DNA of 64,000 nucleotides from Harmonia axyridis (Eukaryota > Arthropoda > Insecta > Coleoptera > Coccinellidae), in NCBI RefSeq assembly GCF_914767665.1, contig NC_059505.1, positions 31,121,506 through 31,185,505 on the forward strand, given 5' to 3'. The notes below the pieces were generated by a model. The model did not search any database and was not told the origin of the DNA. It saw only the letters and a list, made by a program, of their open reading frames with translations. A program made the position numbers and the translations under genes. Position 1 is the stretch's first letter, and each line of letters starts with the position of its first letter. Positions 22,320-34,030 of the stretch are shown one piece after another.

Positions 22320-22955
22320 AACGATCATTTTGTTAAATGGTTAACCTTTGTGAATCGGAAATTTCTTCACCTCAGTGATACTTATACATACAATCCTCAT
22401 AAGCTACAATACATAAATTAAAAAATTCGTTTATATATTTTTTTCACAGAAAATATTCTGGGGGCTAAGTGCACCTCTGGCATTTCTACTCCCCACGTGA
22501 TACCGTCCTATAAGAACTAAAGGCTTGCTACCGTATCTCGCCCCTAGGACTCCGGGCAACTAAAGTCATTATGAATGTGATGAATTTCGCTTCCTTTTAA
22601 CTTTAATAAAGTTAAGCCCGTTTTTGTTCTGCTAAGCACTTGGAACAAGGATCAATTTAAATTTCGTCCGGTGTTGAGCTATAGTATATTCGGTGTAAGA
22701 AAGAAGGGTTTCTTTAATCTCTGTGGCTCCCTAACCCCGTTGGGTATGAAAAACATTTTATTAAATTACATTGTTCACTGGAAATTCTGACCTGGATTGA
22801 GATTAATTAAAAGCTATAAATAAGGAGAAAGTTACTTCAATTTTTGTTACAAGTTTCAATGCTGAAGTGAATATTCATATCATAAAGGTTCATACCTGAC
22901 TGATACTTCTGTATACAAATATTGAATTGGATACTAGCAAATACTACACTTCCCT
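22320..22955. other. Unassigned intergenic DNA
   Basis: No supported gene. A GC-richer part (22480-22760) has no recognisable features. Confidence 0.4.
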
Positions 22956-22957
22956 TA

Positions 22958-23338
22958 ATAAGTCCCAGCCTAACCAGCAAAAACACATTTTTTCTTGAAA
23001 ATTCGACTTTATTCGTCAATATAGTCACCTTCGAGATTGATACATGTATTCCAGCGCTTACTTTACTCTTCAATACCTTTTGTGTAGAATGATTCATCTT
23101 CGCTTACGAAAGAGGCTTCAATCTCGGCAATCACTTCTTTCTTAGAACCAAATTTCTTTCTCTTATCTGGAGCACCTTTTAATCATTCTTGTCGATGGAA
23201 CAGAGTCTGAATAACACCCATCCAGCCATTGCTTGGCTCACACATTATTTTTCCCGTCAAAAACAATGTTTTATCGAGAAACGAAACTCATTTTGATCCA
23301 TCTTTCAAACATCAAATGTAGGGACATTCAACTTCCGA
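22958..23338 (-). mobile_element. Internally deleted mellifera-type mariner (~380 bp)
   Basis: On the minus strand the C-terminal end is clear: KRWNTCINLEGDYID then a stop, as in the terminus of mellifera-group mariner transposases. It is preceded by an EVIAEIEASF-type segment (around 23150-23110) that joins directly to an N-terminal helix-turn-helix piece (NVVSQAMAG-like and HRQ region, 23300-23180), so the catalytic core is missing. The 3' end sequence AATAAGTCCCAGCCTAACCA at 22958 recurs in degenerate form at 38859 and 43055. It is a deletion derivative with the same N-to-C junction as the tandem units at 38908-39575. Confidence 0.65.
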
Positions 23339-23339
23339 A

Positions 23340-23560
23340 ATAATAATAATAATAAAGGCCTTTATTTATAGAAATTATGATACAAAAAATGCAACAGAAT
23401 TGAGGGCGAGATTTAGTTCGCGCTGTTGCAGGTATTATAAATATAGATATGATACTGACAATACCATCTGTGCGTCAGCCCTTGGACATATTGAAGTGCC
23501 TCGATCTTATTTGAAGAAGCAGAATGAAGGTTATATTACAAAAAACTGCATTCTGAAATT
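23340..23560 (-). mobile_element. 3' end of a non-LTR retrotransposon
   Basis: Starts AATAATAATAATAATAAAGG, the inverse of a tail reading CCTTTATTATTATTATTATT, followed by TTTATTTATAGAAATTATGA. An (AAT)n run at one edge with no coding sequence fits a 5'-truncated CR1-like 3' UTR on the minus strand. The far edge is uncertain, and no target duplication could be assigned. Confidence 0.45.
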
Positions 23561-23980
23561 CTGACGATGTTGATGTAACAGAAAATATTTAACTGATAAT
23601 TTCTTTCCCTGTTGAATTTTTGAAACTTCACTGTTTTGTTTGGCTTTAAACATACAAATGAGTAGATAATTACAAGTTGATGCTCAGTAAAAAAAAATTT
23701 CGTGGAACACCTGCATTTCTAGATTTCCTAATCATAATTAAGATGTCTAGGAATATTGAAGTGCCTATTGAAAAGTAATTGATCTGATTAGATCCTTTTG
23801 TGGTGATCAAATTTGGCTTTGGTTTCCATAAAAATATAAGACTTTCCAATAAAAATGATATAATTTGAAATAGTTTTAATGGCAATACTGTACATCATAG
23901 TCTCATTAAAAAGAACTAACGCTTAACAAAGAGCGATCTAAGGTAAATACGTCTTCGAAACCCATGAGTACACTTTAATG
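23561..23980. other. Unassigned intergenic DNA
   Basis: Possibly a continuation of the retrotransposon 3' UTR; no coding signal. Confidence 0.3.
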
Positions 23981-24576
23981 TCTAATAAAGGATCGAATCT
24001 AAACACACCTACATTTGTAGAACCAGGTTAATTAACTAGGACGACATGTTTGGATATAAAAATATCATCTTCCGGTACAAACAGTGCAACAAATGTGTAT
24101 AACTGTAGGTAATCAAAAGTACAAGTTTAAAATCAAGTAGGATTCCTAAATATTTCTCATTTGATGTTTTATATAGATTTAGAATTATTTGAAATTCGTT
24201 ATATTTAATTTTAGGGCAGAAAATTTATAGCTGGAAAATACTTACTAATAAGTTTCTATTCAAATCACCTGTTTGATCTTATAATGTTCAAGTTTCCTAA
24301 TTGTTACGAAAATATTGTTGAAAAGTATTGAAAAGAATCTTTTCGGAATAAGTCTGCAAATATAAAATCTATACATCTTTTCAAATAACACAATTTTCTC
24401 TTTCTGATAATTATGGGTGAGGATCCAATAAAAATTTAGCGAAATGATATGTCAAATCGCCATTTCTAGCACTGCTTGGACCTGCAGATGATATTTTATA
24501 TCAAAACCAGTCATCCTAGTTAATTAAACCTAGTTCTACAAAGAAAGAGTGTGTTTAGATTTGATCCTTTATTAGA
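23981..24576. mobile_element. TIR element (596 bp), TCTAATAAAGGATC ends
   Basis: The left end TCTAATAAAGGATCGAATCT and right end read inward TCTAATAAAGGATCAAATCT begin long imperfect inverted repeats (about 120 bp) that also contain GTTAATTAACTAGGA and ATATCATCTTCCGG / ATATCATCTGCAGG. Non-coding centre. No other copy seen in the window; superfamily unknown. Confidence 0.7.
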
Positions 24577-24598
24577 CTCCAGGTGAATATACTAAATA

Positions 24599-24802
24599 TC
24601 GGACTGGCAAAAGTCTACTTTGGGTTTTGAATGCCCGGTGGCCTATTGGCATATAATGTCATGTTTTCATTTGGTTTGGTTGTGCGATACTGATGAGCTC
24701 TATGGAGACCGAAACCGGTATATTGCTGCCTACCTCCAATGGCAGCACGTTTACTTGTGGTTATCTATTCTAGACTGTAGACTTTTGCCAGTCCGAAATT
24801 TG
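24599..24802. repeat. Short TIR pair (CGGACTGGCAAAAGTCTAC)
   Basis: TCGGACTGGCAAAAGTCTAC at 24599-24618 is inverted at about 24778-24800. The 160-bp interior is non-coding. Probably a small MITE adjacent to the element ending at 24576. Confidence 0.55.
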
Positions 24803-24948
24803 GTTTATTTATTTTGTTTTTTTCAGACGTTTCTTATGACATTTCTGTTTATAGGTTATGCCATATAATTATTCGCACTTCAACAACGTTTAGGCATTGT
24901 TGAATTGTTTTTATCAAAATGAGCACAGATTCTGATGAAACAATCTAA

Positions 24949-25054
24949 GGGCCAGATGCACCATTTGCCTAAACACTGATTTCTCTTGAGAAATCAGGAA
25001 GTAATCAATGTTTAAATTTTTAATCAATGTTTAGGCAAATGGTGCAACTGACCC
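24949..25054. repeat. Inverted repeat, ~33-bp arms
   Basis: Left arm GGGCCAGATGCACCATTTGC and its near-perfect inverse ending at 25054, around a loop that itself holds CTCTTGAGAAATCAGG. Non-coding. Confidence 0.7.
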
Positions 25055-25094
25055 TGACAATTTCAAAACGTTGTTGAACTGTGTTTATTACCAT

Positions 25095-25200
25095 CATTGA
25101 ATGGCATAACCTACTGAACATGAATGACATAAGAAACGTCAAAAAATAGTACACAGTGCTGCCATTATAACCATTTTAAATTGAATCATTCTTAAGGAAA
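25095..25200. repeat. Dispersed short repeat R4, copy b
   Basis: Corresponds to 20790-20935 (ATGGCATAACCTACTGAACA). It lies next to the inverted repeat at 24949-25054, suggesting that both belong to a larger unrecognised element. Confidence 0.45.
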
Positions 25201-26095
25201 GATGAGCGTTTGATCTAATTCATTCTGAAGTGCCATCTTCGGAAGAACAGGGAAGTTTGGCCAATACCGACGAACGATATTTAAAGAGTGGACATACCAC
25301 TATTTCTAGATCGCATTGTCAACATTTCACTAAGTACATACTAAGATTAGACGGAAACTGGATGGAGCTGTATTTTTTCTTGTTTCTATATTGTTCGTTC
25401 GTAGCAAACCCGGAGCGCCATTTCTAAGGGCCAATGTTGGATCTGGCCATGTTCTAAGATCCACCCGCATGTATTTGCGGTTCATTCAGGCGCAAATTCA
25501 AACAGGGGCAAGTTTCTCGAAGTTGTTTCGTCCATACCAGCACCAGGTAACGAGGGAGTTATATTTGATTTATATAAACCGGCAAATTCAGCAGATTCAA
25601 TAGATCCTTCGGAAACAAGGGCCTGGCGTTCTGAAGGTGCGGAATTTTTGGCGTTTGTGCATGAGAAAGGGGTTGGGCTGAGCTACCGAGAGTTGATTGG
25701 TTATAATTAAAACACAAACTAAAAATCATTATGTAATACTATGTTGAAAAAAAAACTAGGAAATTAGAAACTATTTTCGACTTAAAATGTGAGAATAACA
25801 CAAGTTTAGGACTTAAAGCGTGGAAATAACAAAGAGCAGATGATATAAATTAGTGTAAAATCAGAAGATTTTCGAACAATCATACATTTTGAATTTTGAA
25901 AAGATCATATTATGCATTGCAGGTTATGAAGATTTTTTTTTTCCAGAAGTAATGAATGGATGGAACGATATGTGTTTTTGGGACTAGAGGTTATATTTTT
26001 TTTTTTACGTAAACATTCAAATAGACAGACATACAAAGTTATGGTATTTGGCCTTTGATACTCAGAATAGTAATTTACGTAACAAGTCCGGAAAA
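25201..26095. other. Unassigned intergenic DNA
   Basis: Several short frames (65-113 codons) without motifs. No element ends recognised. Confidence 0.4.
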
Positions 26096-26097
26096 TA

Positions 26098-26454
26098 GGG
26101 TTTTTTTGGACGAATAGATAAAATTCCAGGACGAGCGTAAGCGAGTCCTGGAAGTCTGTGAGTCCAAAAAAACCATTTTCCGGCGTGTTGCGTACAATAT
26201 TTTTTCGGCAACCGTGTAGAATATCACTATCGCTGCTGCTTTCCATATTTTATTGCGATAAAAAAACATGCAAATTTTTGACAACTAATTTCATATGAAC
26301 TGTCAGCCGTTATCTCGGTTGCTATGGATTCTATGATTCTTTTCCGGACTAGTCCGGGAAGTACGTACTTTCCGGACTAGGCCGGGAAATGCTACTTTCT
26401 CAGAGAAAAAGCGTCCGGGAAGTCAGCACTTCCCGGACTGTTGCCGAAAAAATG
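26098..26454. repeat. Cluster of hairpins with CCGGGAAGT palindromes
   Basis: First hairpin 26098-26176: GGTTTTTTTGGAC and CCAGGAC inverted around GAGCGTAAGCGA. Then a TIR pair ATTTTTTCGGCAAC (26201) with its inverse ending at 26454. Inside the right end are stacked palindromes: TTCCGGACTAGTCCGGGAA, TTTCCGGACTAGGCCGGGAA and GTCCGGGAAGTCAGCACTTC continuing to its inverse. This is a foldback or MITE with multiple subterminal hairpins; superfamily not identified. Confidence 0.6.
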
Positions 26455-26569
26455 AATTTTTAGAAAATGATTTTGCTCATTTATGGACTATGTAATCTAC
26501 TAATGAACTGAATAAAGCGAAACTATAAATACATTCCAAAAATTATACAACCTTGCTTTTGCCGTTTTC

Positions 26570-27600
26570 TTTTTCCGAAATTTGAGGCTTTATTATAAAA
26601 AACTGGTTATACATTTATGATTCAAAGTATTGACCATCGCTGGCCACTACTTTCTCCTATCTTTTGGGCAGCGTACGAATTCCGCGTTGTAAAAACTGGT
26701 CATCTTATGAAGCAATCCACGAATTGATCCAATTTTTACTTCTTCATAAGACCGGAAGTGCTGGTCAGCCAGGCCGTGTGCCATTAATCGAAACGAGTGA
26801 TAGTGTGAGGAAGCATCGTTTGGAGAATACGGCGGGTGGGGAAGGACTTCCCATTTCAACGTTTCCGAGTAGGTCTTGACCACTTTCACAACATGAGGTC
26901 GAACATTGTCATGCTGTAAAATCACTTTATCAGGTCTCTCGTTGTATTGCGGCCGTTTGTCTTTCAATACTTGGTTTGAACGCAATAATTGCATTTGATA
27001 ACGATCGATGTGATTATTTCAATTGGTTTTAACAATTCATAATACACTACGTCGAGTTGATCCCAACAAATACCGGGCATGACTTTGAATATTCGGTTTG
27101 GCCGTCGACGTGGAGGCTTAACCGGGCTTTCCTCATGACGTTCTGCGCTTAGGATTAACGTAATGAACACATTTTACGTCTCCAGCCACAATGCGATGCA
27201 GAAATCCTTTCCATCTTTGTCTTGCAAGCAGCTGTTCACAAGCAAACAAACGCCGTTTAACATCTCGCCCAATTTCCTTGTTTCTGAATCATTCCCATGA
27301 CTTTAAGGCGTTTTGAAATGGCTTGTTGCGTCACTACTAATGATCCTGTCAATTCTTGTTCCGTTTGACACGAGTCTTGATCAAGTAATACCTCCAATTC
27401 TGCATCTTCGAAAACCTTCTCTCTTCCACCGCCATGCTGGTCTTCGACGTCAAAATCACCGTTATTGAAGCGTTGAAACCACTCTCGGCACGTTCTCTTA
27501 CTAAAAGCGGCCTCACTATAGGTGTTTGATAGCATTCGATGGGCCTCAGCCACAGATTTCTTTATAGAGGCAGAAAATTAAAACCTCCCGCAAATGACGA
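26570..27600 (-). pseudogene. Mariner transposase relic (SETMAR-like, related to 40406 element)
   Basis: Degenerate relative of the intact mariner at 40406-41691. The N-terminal part (27590-27257) reads RHLREV..., AEAHRMLSNTYSEAAFSKRT and KRLKVMGMIQKQGNW. The middle keeps GFLHRIVAGDVK (first Asp). The C-terminal part (26994-26647) reads VILQHDNVRPHV (second Asp) and KWEVLPHPPYSPNDASSHYH, where the third catalytic Asp is replaced by His. Frameshifts near 27550 and through 27250-27000, and stops, inactivate it. It shares a 3' segment (AAACTGGTTATACATTTATG) with the relic at 35595-36195, so these two belong to one older subfamily. Confidence 0.85.
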
Positions 27601-27609
27601 GAATTTGGC

Positions 27610-28860
27610 TAGTAAGCTGACATGGTTTAATCGAAAATAATTTTATGATGCAGACACAAATAGATTAATATTTCGATGCCGATATGTTTAAAAATACCCA
27701 AGCTTATTGTATTACATCTACGATCTATTTATTTCGACTACCACTATCCGCTACATCCATATATTGCAAAACGGCGGAAGCAAAGTTGTACACCTAATAT
27801 TTAGATTATTTCATTCAAGTGACTTTTCTCATAAGCTTTTGTCGGATCAAAGACTCTTCACTGATAAGTATAATCAAACCATTCACGGCTTGAAATCTGT
27901 AAACCACACCCTCAAATAATGTAAATTCGTGTGAAACCTCCAGATTTCCGTCCAGCCACACACATTCTTCAGATAATCTCATCAGATCAAGTGAGCTCCC
28001 TCAACCCGCGGCATTACCGAAAATCTGAGTGGTATTTCTTGTAGGACGACGAGCCCAAGCCTTGTTTTTTCTCCAGCCCGTTCGCCATAAACTGTTCCGA
28101 ACTTTCATTAACGGATTTTATTCCGTTGTTCCGCTAACTACCAGGAGAATACAGAAACGTGTCCTAGCAGTGGACGCGTAGCCATTTCGGGGATAGTTGA
28201 ATTTGACCCGAGGGGGCAGTAAGGGACCCAGACTCTGAGATTTATTCTTGCGCGCCACCATGTCCTACCACTCTGATGAAATATCGTATTCATAGTGAGT
28301 TTCCCTCGCACCACCTTTTATCATCCCAAAAGACATGTGTTTATTACGGTATATTTTCGTTGTACGGAGACCGGAAGAATTTTTGCGTCGGACGTCGTTT
28401 TGCTGGGTTCTTTATGGTGATGAAGAGTATATTTCCATATATGATACGTTTTTGGGGACCCAAATGAATATATGTAAGACCTTTCTTTATGATTTCACGT
28501 AGAGTGATAAGTAAGTATCGAAGAAAACAATCTTTGAGCATTCTTTCTCTGAACAGGTAACACTATTATTTTTTCATGTCCTTAATTTTCTAAATCTTGT
28601 ATCAAACGTTGAGCTTCGAGCATAAAGATTTAGATTCTAGAAACTAGGTTAGGTTTGGATTTTGAATACCGGAGTTGAACTCGTTGGAAAAATCCAAATA
28701 GGAATTCCGTGAATATTGCCATCCAAAATTTTTCAAGCTGCTGATAGTGTTATCAGAATCAGAGACAACTAGAACTGAATATCTAAAAGAGAGAGTTTGC
28801 AAGTGGAAATAAGATAAAAATTTCTGAGCTAAATGGAATGTTTCAAGTGACCACGTCGTT
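27610..28860. other. Unassigned DNA with a GC-richer patch (27950-28260)
   Basis: No gene recognised. The patch contains CpG-rich words but only short frames. Confidence 0.4.
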
Positions 28861-28863
28861 ATC

Positions 28864-28901
28864 AGAATCATAGTTTGAATTATACTTCAAACTATGATTC
28901 T
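28864..28901. repeat. Perfect hairpin, 16-bp arms
   Basis: AGAATCATAGTTTGAA, a 6-base loop, then the exact inverse. Isolated, and no poly-T run or gene ends here, so I do not call it a terminator. Confidence 0.7.
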
Positions 28902-29130
28902 CATTCGAAAGAAGAGTCAGGAACTTATGAGCGCACGTCATGCATGTGCCAATTACGCTCTTGGACCCCACAGAACTGTATTTGGGTATATTAGGTCAGT
29001 GATTTTATTATTTTTTTCTACGCCAAAATTGAAACTTCATATATTTCAGGATCGAAAAAAAATATTTTTCTACATTCATGCAAAAAGCAAAACTTTATTG
29101 AACTATATTTAGTAGAAAAAGAAGTTCTTT

Positions 29131-29513
29131 ATTGCACTAGTGCAATAAAGTTTTTATTGCACTCATCTGTCATTCTACTTCAACATGCTGTCATCATGAC
29201 AAACATAAACGTTCAAACCCACTACATATTTATCAGATATGCTGTGAGATTGGCAATACGTTTTGAACAGTTCATTCACTTTCAACATTGAGGGTAAAAA
29301 TAAAGTTTGAGTTGAATTGTTCGTAACGTATTAGTTCCTGTTTCAATGCAAATCGATATTAATAATGAAGTATTCAAGTTGCGCTTTTCATTTTCCCACA
29401 CCTAGTGCCGCACCTCAATAAATCATTTTTTGCTTATTGCATGAACGTAGAAAAAATGTTGTATGCAACTCGTGCAATAAACATTCACTTTTTGCACTTG
29501 TTGCATAAATAAC
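29131..29513. mobile_element. TIR element with TTGCACTAGTGCAATAA ends
   Basis: The left end ATTGCACTAGTGCAATAAAG followed by TTTTTATTGCAC is matched in inverted form by GTGCAATAAACATTCACTTT and TTGCACTTGTTGCATAAATA on the right. Each end is itself a small palindrome. Non-coding interior of about 300 bp. Exact borders are uncertain. Confidence 0.5.
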
Positions 29514-30213
29514 TATTATGTACCTACACAATTCAATATAAGTAGATGAAATGCACATTTTACGGTGCTATGTTCAGAATTTTTAAATTTTTTCATTTGT
29601 GGGTTTTCTGAAACATAAATACCACAGTTTTATCGGTTTATGAAAGATTAAACCCTTTTAACGAAGTCTAATCACCAAAGATGATTATGTGCGCAAAATC
29701 GGGATGTATTTTTTGCTGTTTGAGGATCTAATTAATGACCTTGTTGTATGGTTATTAAGTATTCATTATGTGATTATGCAAAAATGAAGCTCTTTATTGC
29801 TTCCTAATCTACTGAAGGTCGTATTGTCATTCTTTTTGGGATGAAAAACATTTTTGGTCTTCGATTTCAAAATTTTGATCCTGCAGTAGGAGAAGCCTAT
29901 TGGCTACCTGCACCGTTCAATAGAGTATTAAAAATTCAATACGGCATTTAATTTGAATGAATGTTCCTGCATCTCAGTGTAAGACAAGCTATCAATTAGC
30001 TATCGTAGATATAAGCTTAAGTATAGTTAATTTTAGGTTTTTATCTGCGGTTGGAGTATAATAATGCAGTTGGAGTATAATAACTTAGCATTCAGTATTT
30101 GATTTCAGTTAATATCTTTAGAAGGGTGATTGTGATTTTCAACAATAATAATTACTCTTTATTCAGCATTTAAAAGATTTTAGTTAAAGACAAATTTCGA
30201 GATAAATTGCATA
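29514..30213. other. Unassigned intergenic DNA
   Basis: No gene or element ends; an AATAATAATTACTCTTTATTCAG word near 30143 resembles a retrotransposon 3' tail but is too short to call. Confidence 0.4.
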
Positions 30214-30217
30214 TTTG

Positions 30218-31103
30218 TGTAGGCTTGGTTAATCTATCGTCTAGAGGTATGATTCGATTACCTGGCCTTTCGTCTTTTTCTCCGTGACTTTGTTGGATTT
30301 GTAATAATTAAACTCTTTTGAATTATTTACATCTATTTACAAAGCCACACTTATACAGTACAAACTCAGTATTGAGAAGATCTTGATTACGTCTTAATTA
30401 CAAGTTTCTCACTACGGTACTGAATTTCGTCTTTAACTCTAGTTTAATTACTCGAAACGTCTTCGTTTATCACGTCTTCGTCGTACTTCAAGTTTTCGGT
30501 CGTCTCGTCTTTGATTTGTTCGCGACTCTTCTTAATCTAGTCCGCGAACCGTCTTTATGTCGTACGTCTTAAGTTGACCGACCGAACTTGTTCTGTCTCC
30601 CGTCTTAGACTTAAGTTAAACTGTACCGTCTGTACCCGTCTTCGGTTTTAATCTCTGAACTGTGCTCTCTGCCGATTGAAACTACCCTGTCTCGAATATC
30701 CCTTCTTTCGTTTTGGCCACACTCTTAGGGGAAAGTATCATCTCCTAGTCCAATAAAAGCTTTTGCCGTACCGCCCCCGAAGATCTTCGCGGATTCCTGG
30801 AAATCGAATATTCTAGAAGGACTAGAACCTGAGAAAACAGATGTAACTATCTGGCACGACCGTGTTGTCTTCGAACCTTATCAACCCCCCAATAAATATC
30901 TTCAAGATTTACAACTCTTGACATATCTTCGACACCTCGAAGAATAACACATCCTTTTTACATTATGTACAATAACAATTCGTTCCCTGTAAATCAATTT
31001 AAACTGTCATACCCTCGACACTAAAAGAAACTAATAGGTCTCCAAGCATCCGGTTGACCATCGCAATTATTTACAGGGAAACAATAAGTAACTGGATCCT
31101 ACA
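30218..31103. mobile_element. Solo LTR, copy 2 (886 bp)
   Basis: TGTAGG start, CCTACA end, exact 4-bp duplication TTTG (30214-30217, 31104-31107). Colinear with the LTRs at 15064 and 60025, and lacking the insertion found in copy 1, so it serves as the empty site. No adjacent primer-binding site, gag or pol, hence solo. Confidence 0.85.
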
Positions 31104-31107
31104 TTTG

Positions 31108-31854
31108 TATTGCACTTTTTCTGCTTTATCCAATGGTGTTATATTTTGGATCAGATTTCATTTTATAAGGGTTACCATAAACTCAATTTTTCTCAATAGT
31201 GCCCTCCAATACTAATTTTAATGTGATGATATTAGTCAAATAACGGAAATAATTCAATTCAGTTCTTCGTGTGTTCATTTCAAATATTCGCCAATAAACT
31301 ACAACATTCAACCGTTGAACAGATGAACAGCGCTGGACGATCCTGGAATTGCTCCTTTGCTCCTTTCAGAAGCGAGCAACTCCGAATATGACGTGATTTT
31401 ATTCGTTCGACAAGCCAAAATCAAATACCACGCCCGGAGAGCACGAGGGCAAAGAGAGAAAAACAAATCCCTGAATTTAATTAATGACGATTGGGGAAGG
31501 AATTCCTTTGTGCCCCCTTCCGAAGTCGAACTGGACGGTAGAATGTCAGAGTGACCATGTTTCCAGGCTCTTTGAGTGCCCTGTTTGTCTAAGCAATCAA
31601 TTGAATTACAACGAGCAATCAGTTCCAAGTATTTCGTTTGACATACTGGCACATACCTTAGAAGGCTTATATTGAAATCTTCATAAGGCATTGAAGAATG
31701 AGAAGGGTGTTCGTCTCTTGATGAACGCCATTCTAAACGAACTCATTTGCTCAATTACTACAGGGTGGTCAACGTAAACTCTTAATCGAAATATTCTCTG
31801 GCAATGGTCACAATATTTAACTGAAATTATCATCAAATATAACAAATTAATTAG
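31108..31854. other. Unassigned DNA with overlapping frames (31308-31691)
   Basis: A 127-codon minus-strand frame and two shorter plus-strand frames overlap here. None shows a family motif or splice context; the minus-strand frame contains LFFSLCPRALRAWYLI, which could be chance hydrophobic sequence. Not called as a gene. Confidence 0.35.
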
Positions 31855-32724
31855 AATGGACTAGTTTTCATTTTTTTGTTGAGGATTAATTCTAAAAATG
31901 TAAGTAAAATGAAACAAAAATGTGGAAGAATCATTGAAATATCTCTAGAAATGAAAAAGTTATGGGACTTCAAATTTGCGCTTCGAAGAATAATTTCATA
32001 GTACGTGTAAGTGTCGTGACGTCACACACTAGACGACTGGTATTCGCAGAGTGCTTACGAATTCATTGGTGTACAATCACTTGTGCCGTTCGTGTCGTGT
32101 TTTATTCGTTACACGATGGCTGAAATAACTTACTATATACATACATATAAATTACTTTTTACTCCTCACATAAATATGTTTTGCCATTGATAGACTTCAA
32201 CAACCAGTACTCAACTACAAACTGTCTATGAAACGTTTTTTAAATAAATCATCGTTATAAGTTGAACCATGATGAAGCAAACTCGAAAGTAGATACCTAC
32301 TTGAAAAGTTTAACTCCTTTTATTTCTGAACTGACATAAGATGGATTTGAAGAAAAAACTCCATCACTGGGAATATATCTATTTTAGGCAAATTGTCACT
32401 TTGTCCTTGACGAAGCCTTCTTCCATTATGGTGACATAAAAACAAAACTCGAGTTAAAACTACACTGTACAACTACAAACGGCGCGGGAGCCTTGGCGCG
32501 GCTAAGTATTTAAACGAAATTTATGGTGTAGCGATCACAGGCAAGGGCTGTGACGTCACACACCAAAGACGTTCCGCGCTAAAATACGTAAATTTAAATA
32601 ATCTATTTCTCAGTCATTTATTGATGGATTTTCAAATTTTTTTCACTGATTTATCAGTATTGCTCTATATTTTAATAACATCGTGTCAAATATAGTATTG
32701 TCAACATCACTAAAGTAGTCCATT
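31855..32724 (-). mobile_element. Spy/ISL2EU-like non-autonomous element, copy B (870 bp)
   Basis: Same ends as copies A and C, with one changed base in the right TIR (AGTAGTCCATT). It has CRE palindromes TGACGTCA at 32017-32024 and 32551-32558. The minus-strand mini-gene is broken: exon 1 has a 1-bp deletion just after MEEGFV that shifts the frame into a stop, and the donor is GTAGGT instead of GTAAGT. Exon 2 still matches copy C (HRVTNKTRHERHK then stop). Flanking bases are AA and TT; a TTAGAA repeat on both sides could be a chance match, since copies A and C show no duplication. Confidence 0.6.
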
Positions 32725-32755
32725 AGAATTAGAATTTGAAGTTGTGAAATTATTA

Positions 32756-32995
32756 GGCATTCATGGCTTGGCTTCATATTCAAGCTGATTGAGTTGATAT
32801 TCAAGCTACTTGGCTTGAGCTTGACTTGAAATCAACTCAAGTTCAAGTCAAGTAGTAGTTTTTCAACTCAAGTACTTAATGAATAAATACTTGACTAGAC
32901 ATTGAAAAACTACTACTCGACTCGAACTTGAGTTGATTTCAAGTCAAGCTCAAGCCTAGTAGCTTGAATATCAATCAACTCAAGCCGTGAATCCC
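32756..32995. repeat. CAAGT-rich foldback (~240 bp)
   Basis: A long inverted repeat whose arms are themselves made of reiterated CAAGT/ACTTG words (TTCAAGTCAAGTAGTAG, GAGCTTGACTTGAAATCAAC and their inverses). The arms meet near 32880 at a short AT-rich centre. Non-coding. Confidence 0.75.
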
Positions 32996-33059
32996 AAATT
33001 ATTCTATTTGACAAGGAAAAACTGCGCTATTTATAAAATTAGAATGATACACGCTTCAC

Positions 33060-34030
33060 CAACACATTGAAATTGTTGAATTTCACTACAAACATGGTGG
33101 AAATGTTGGAATCATATTTTGCTCAACTAAAACACTTTTCGTCGTGGAGCACATTCTCAAGTTAGTTCAAGTTAGTGGTGCGAAGAATTGAAACTGCTAA
33201 AAAACAACTGAGAATATTGCTTATTTAACTCGTAGTGTTGACGAAAACCCACGTTTTTCGATTCCTCTTCGATCTTAAGAATTAGGCATTCCACTTACGA
33301 CATAACGACATATTTACATGAAGACTTCACTCTTCTTGAGGCTATCAAAATTCAATTAAAGCAAGAACTCAAGCTGATCGATCACCAGTAACGTTGTATC
33401 TTCGCTGGTAAGGTACTTGATTTGCATCAAAATTATTCGGATTTTCATCGAAAAATCTTCTTCAGTGATGAGGCCTATATTCCTCTCGGAGGCTACGTTA
33501 ATAAGCAGAATTGTCGCATTTTGGGCTCTTAAAATCAAGAATAATTGTTGAAAAGCCTCTCCATCCTCAACATGTCACTGTTTGGTTCGGTTTCTCGGCT
33601 GGTGTTGTTATTGGACCTTATGCGAAAAAGAGGCTGGTGCAACTGTTAAGGTAAATGAATTGTGCTACCAAGCTATAATTAATGACTTTTTATAGTCGAT
33701 ATTGGAAGATATTGAAGTAGACAACGTTTATTCCCAAGAAGACAGCGCTTTGTTGCCACGCAAGCAACGAAACAATCACAATTTTGCAAGAGAAGTTCCT
33801 CGAAGAGGTGATCACAATTGGCCACTGATATCTTGTGATTTAACACCTTCAGATTTTTTTCTTTGGGGCCATGAGGAAGATAAGGTCTATACCGATGCTC
33901 TACAATCGATTAAAGACCTTAATTAAAGAAGTAATTCTTGAAGTTATCTAGGACAAACCGTCCGCAAATGTGCGAATTGGTCATGGAAAATTTTTTGAAG
34001 AGTATATGTCCTTTTTACAATAAAATAAAC
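33060..34030 (+). pseudogene. DD41D-type mariner transposase relic, plus strand
   Basis: Broken transposase in several frames: FSSKNLLQ with DEAYIPLGGYVNKQNCRI (33465-33525; first Asp in DEA), then IIVEKPLHPQHVTVWFGFSA and GVVIGPYAKK, then LEDIEVDNVYSQEDSALLP (33700-33760, where the second-Asp motif is frameshifted) and LISCDLTPSDFFLWGHEEDK (33826-33885, third Asp). It differs from the 1-683 and 61758 copies (DIEVDN and KVYTDALQSIKDL type C-terminus), so it is a third DD41D lineage in the window. Inactive. Confidence 0.75.

Noticed and set aside
28864..28901. Hairpin as a transcription terminator
   Set aside because: Eukaryotic context, no gene ends here and no T-run follows.
31308..31691. 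127-codon minus-strand open frame
   Set aside because: No family motif, and overlapped by equally plausible frames on the other strand.
31849..32730. 6-bp TTAGAA repeat around copy B as a true target duplication
   Set aside because: Copies A and C lack any such repeat, and the LTR empty site for copy A shows none.
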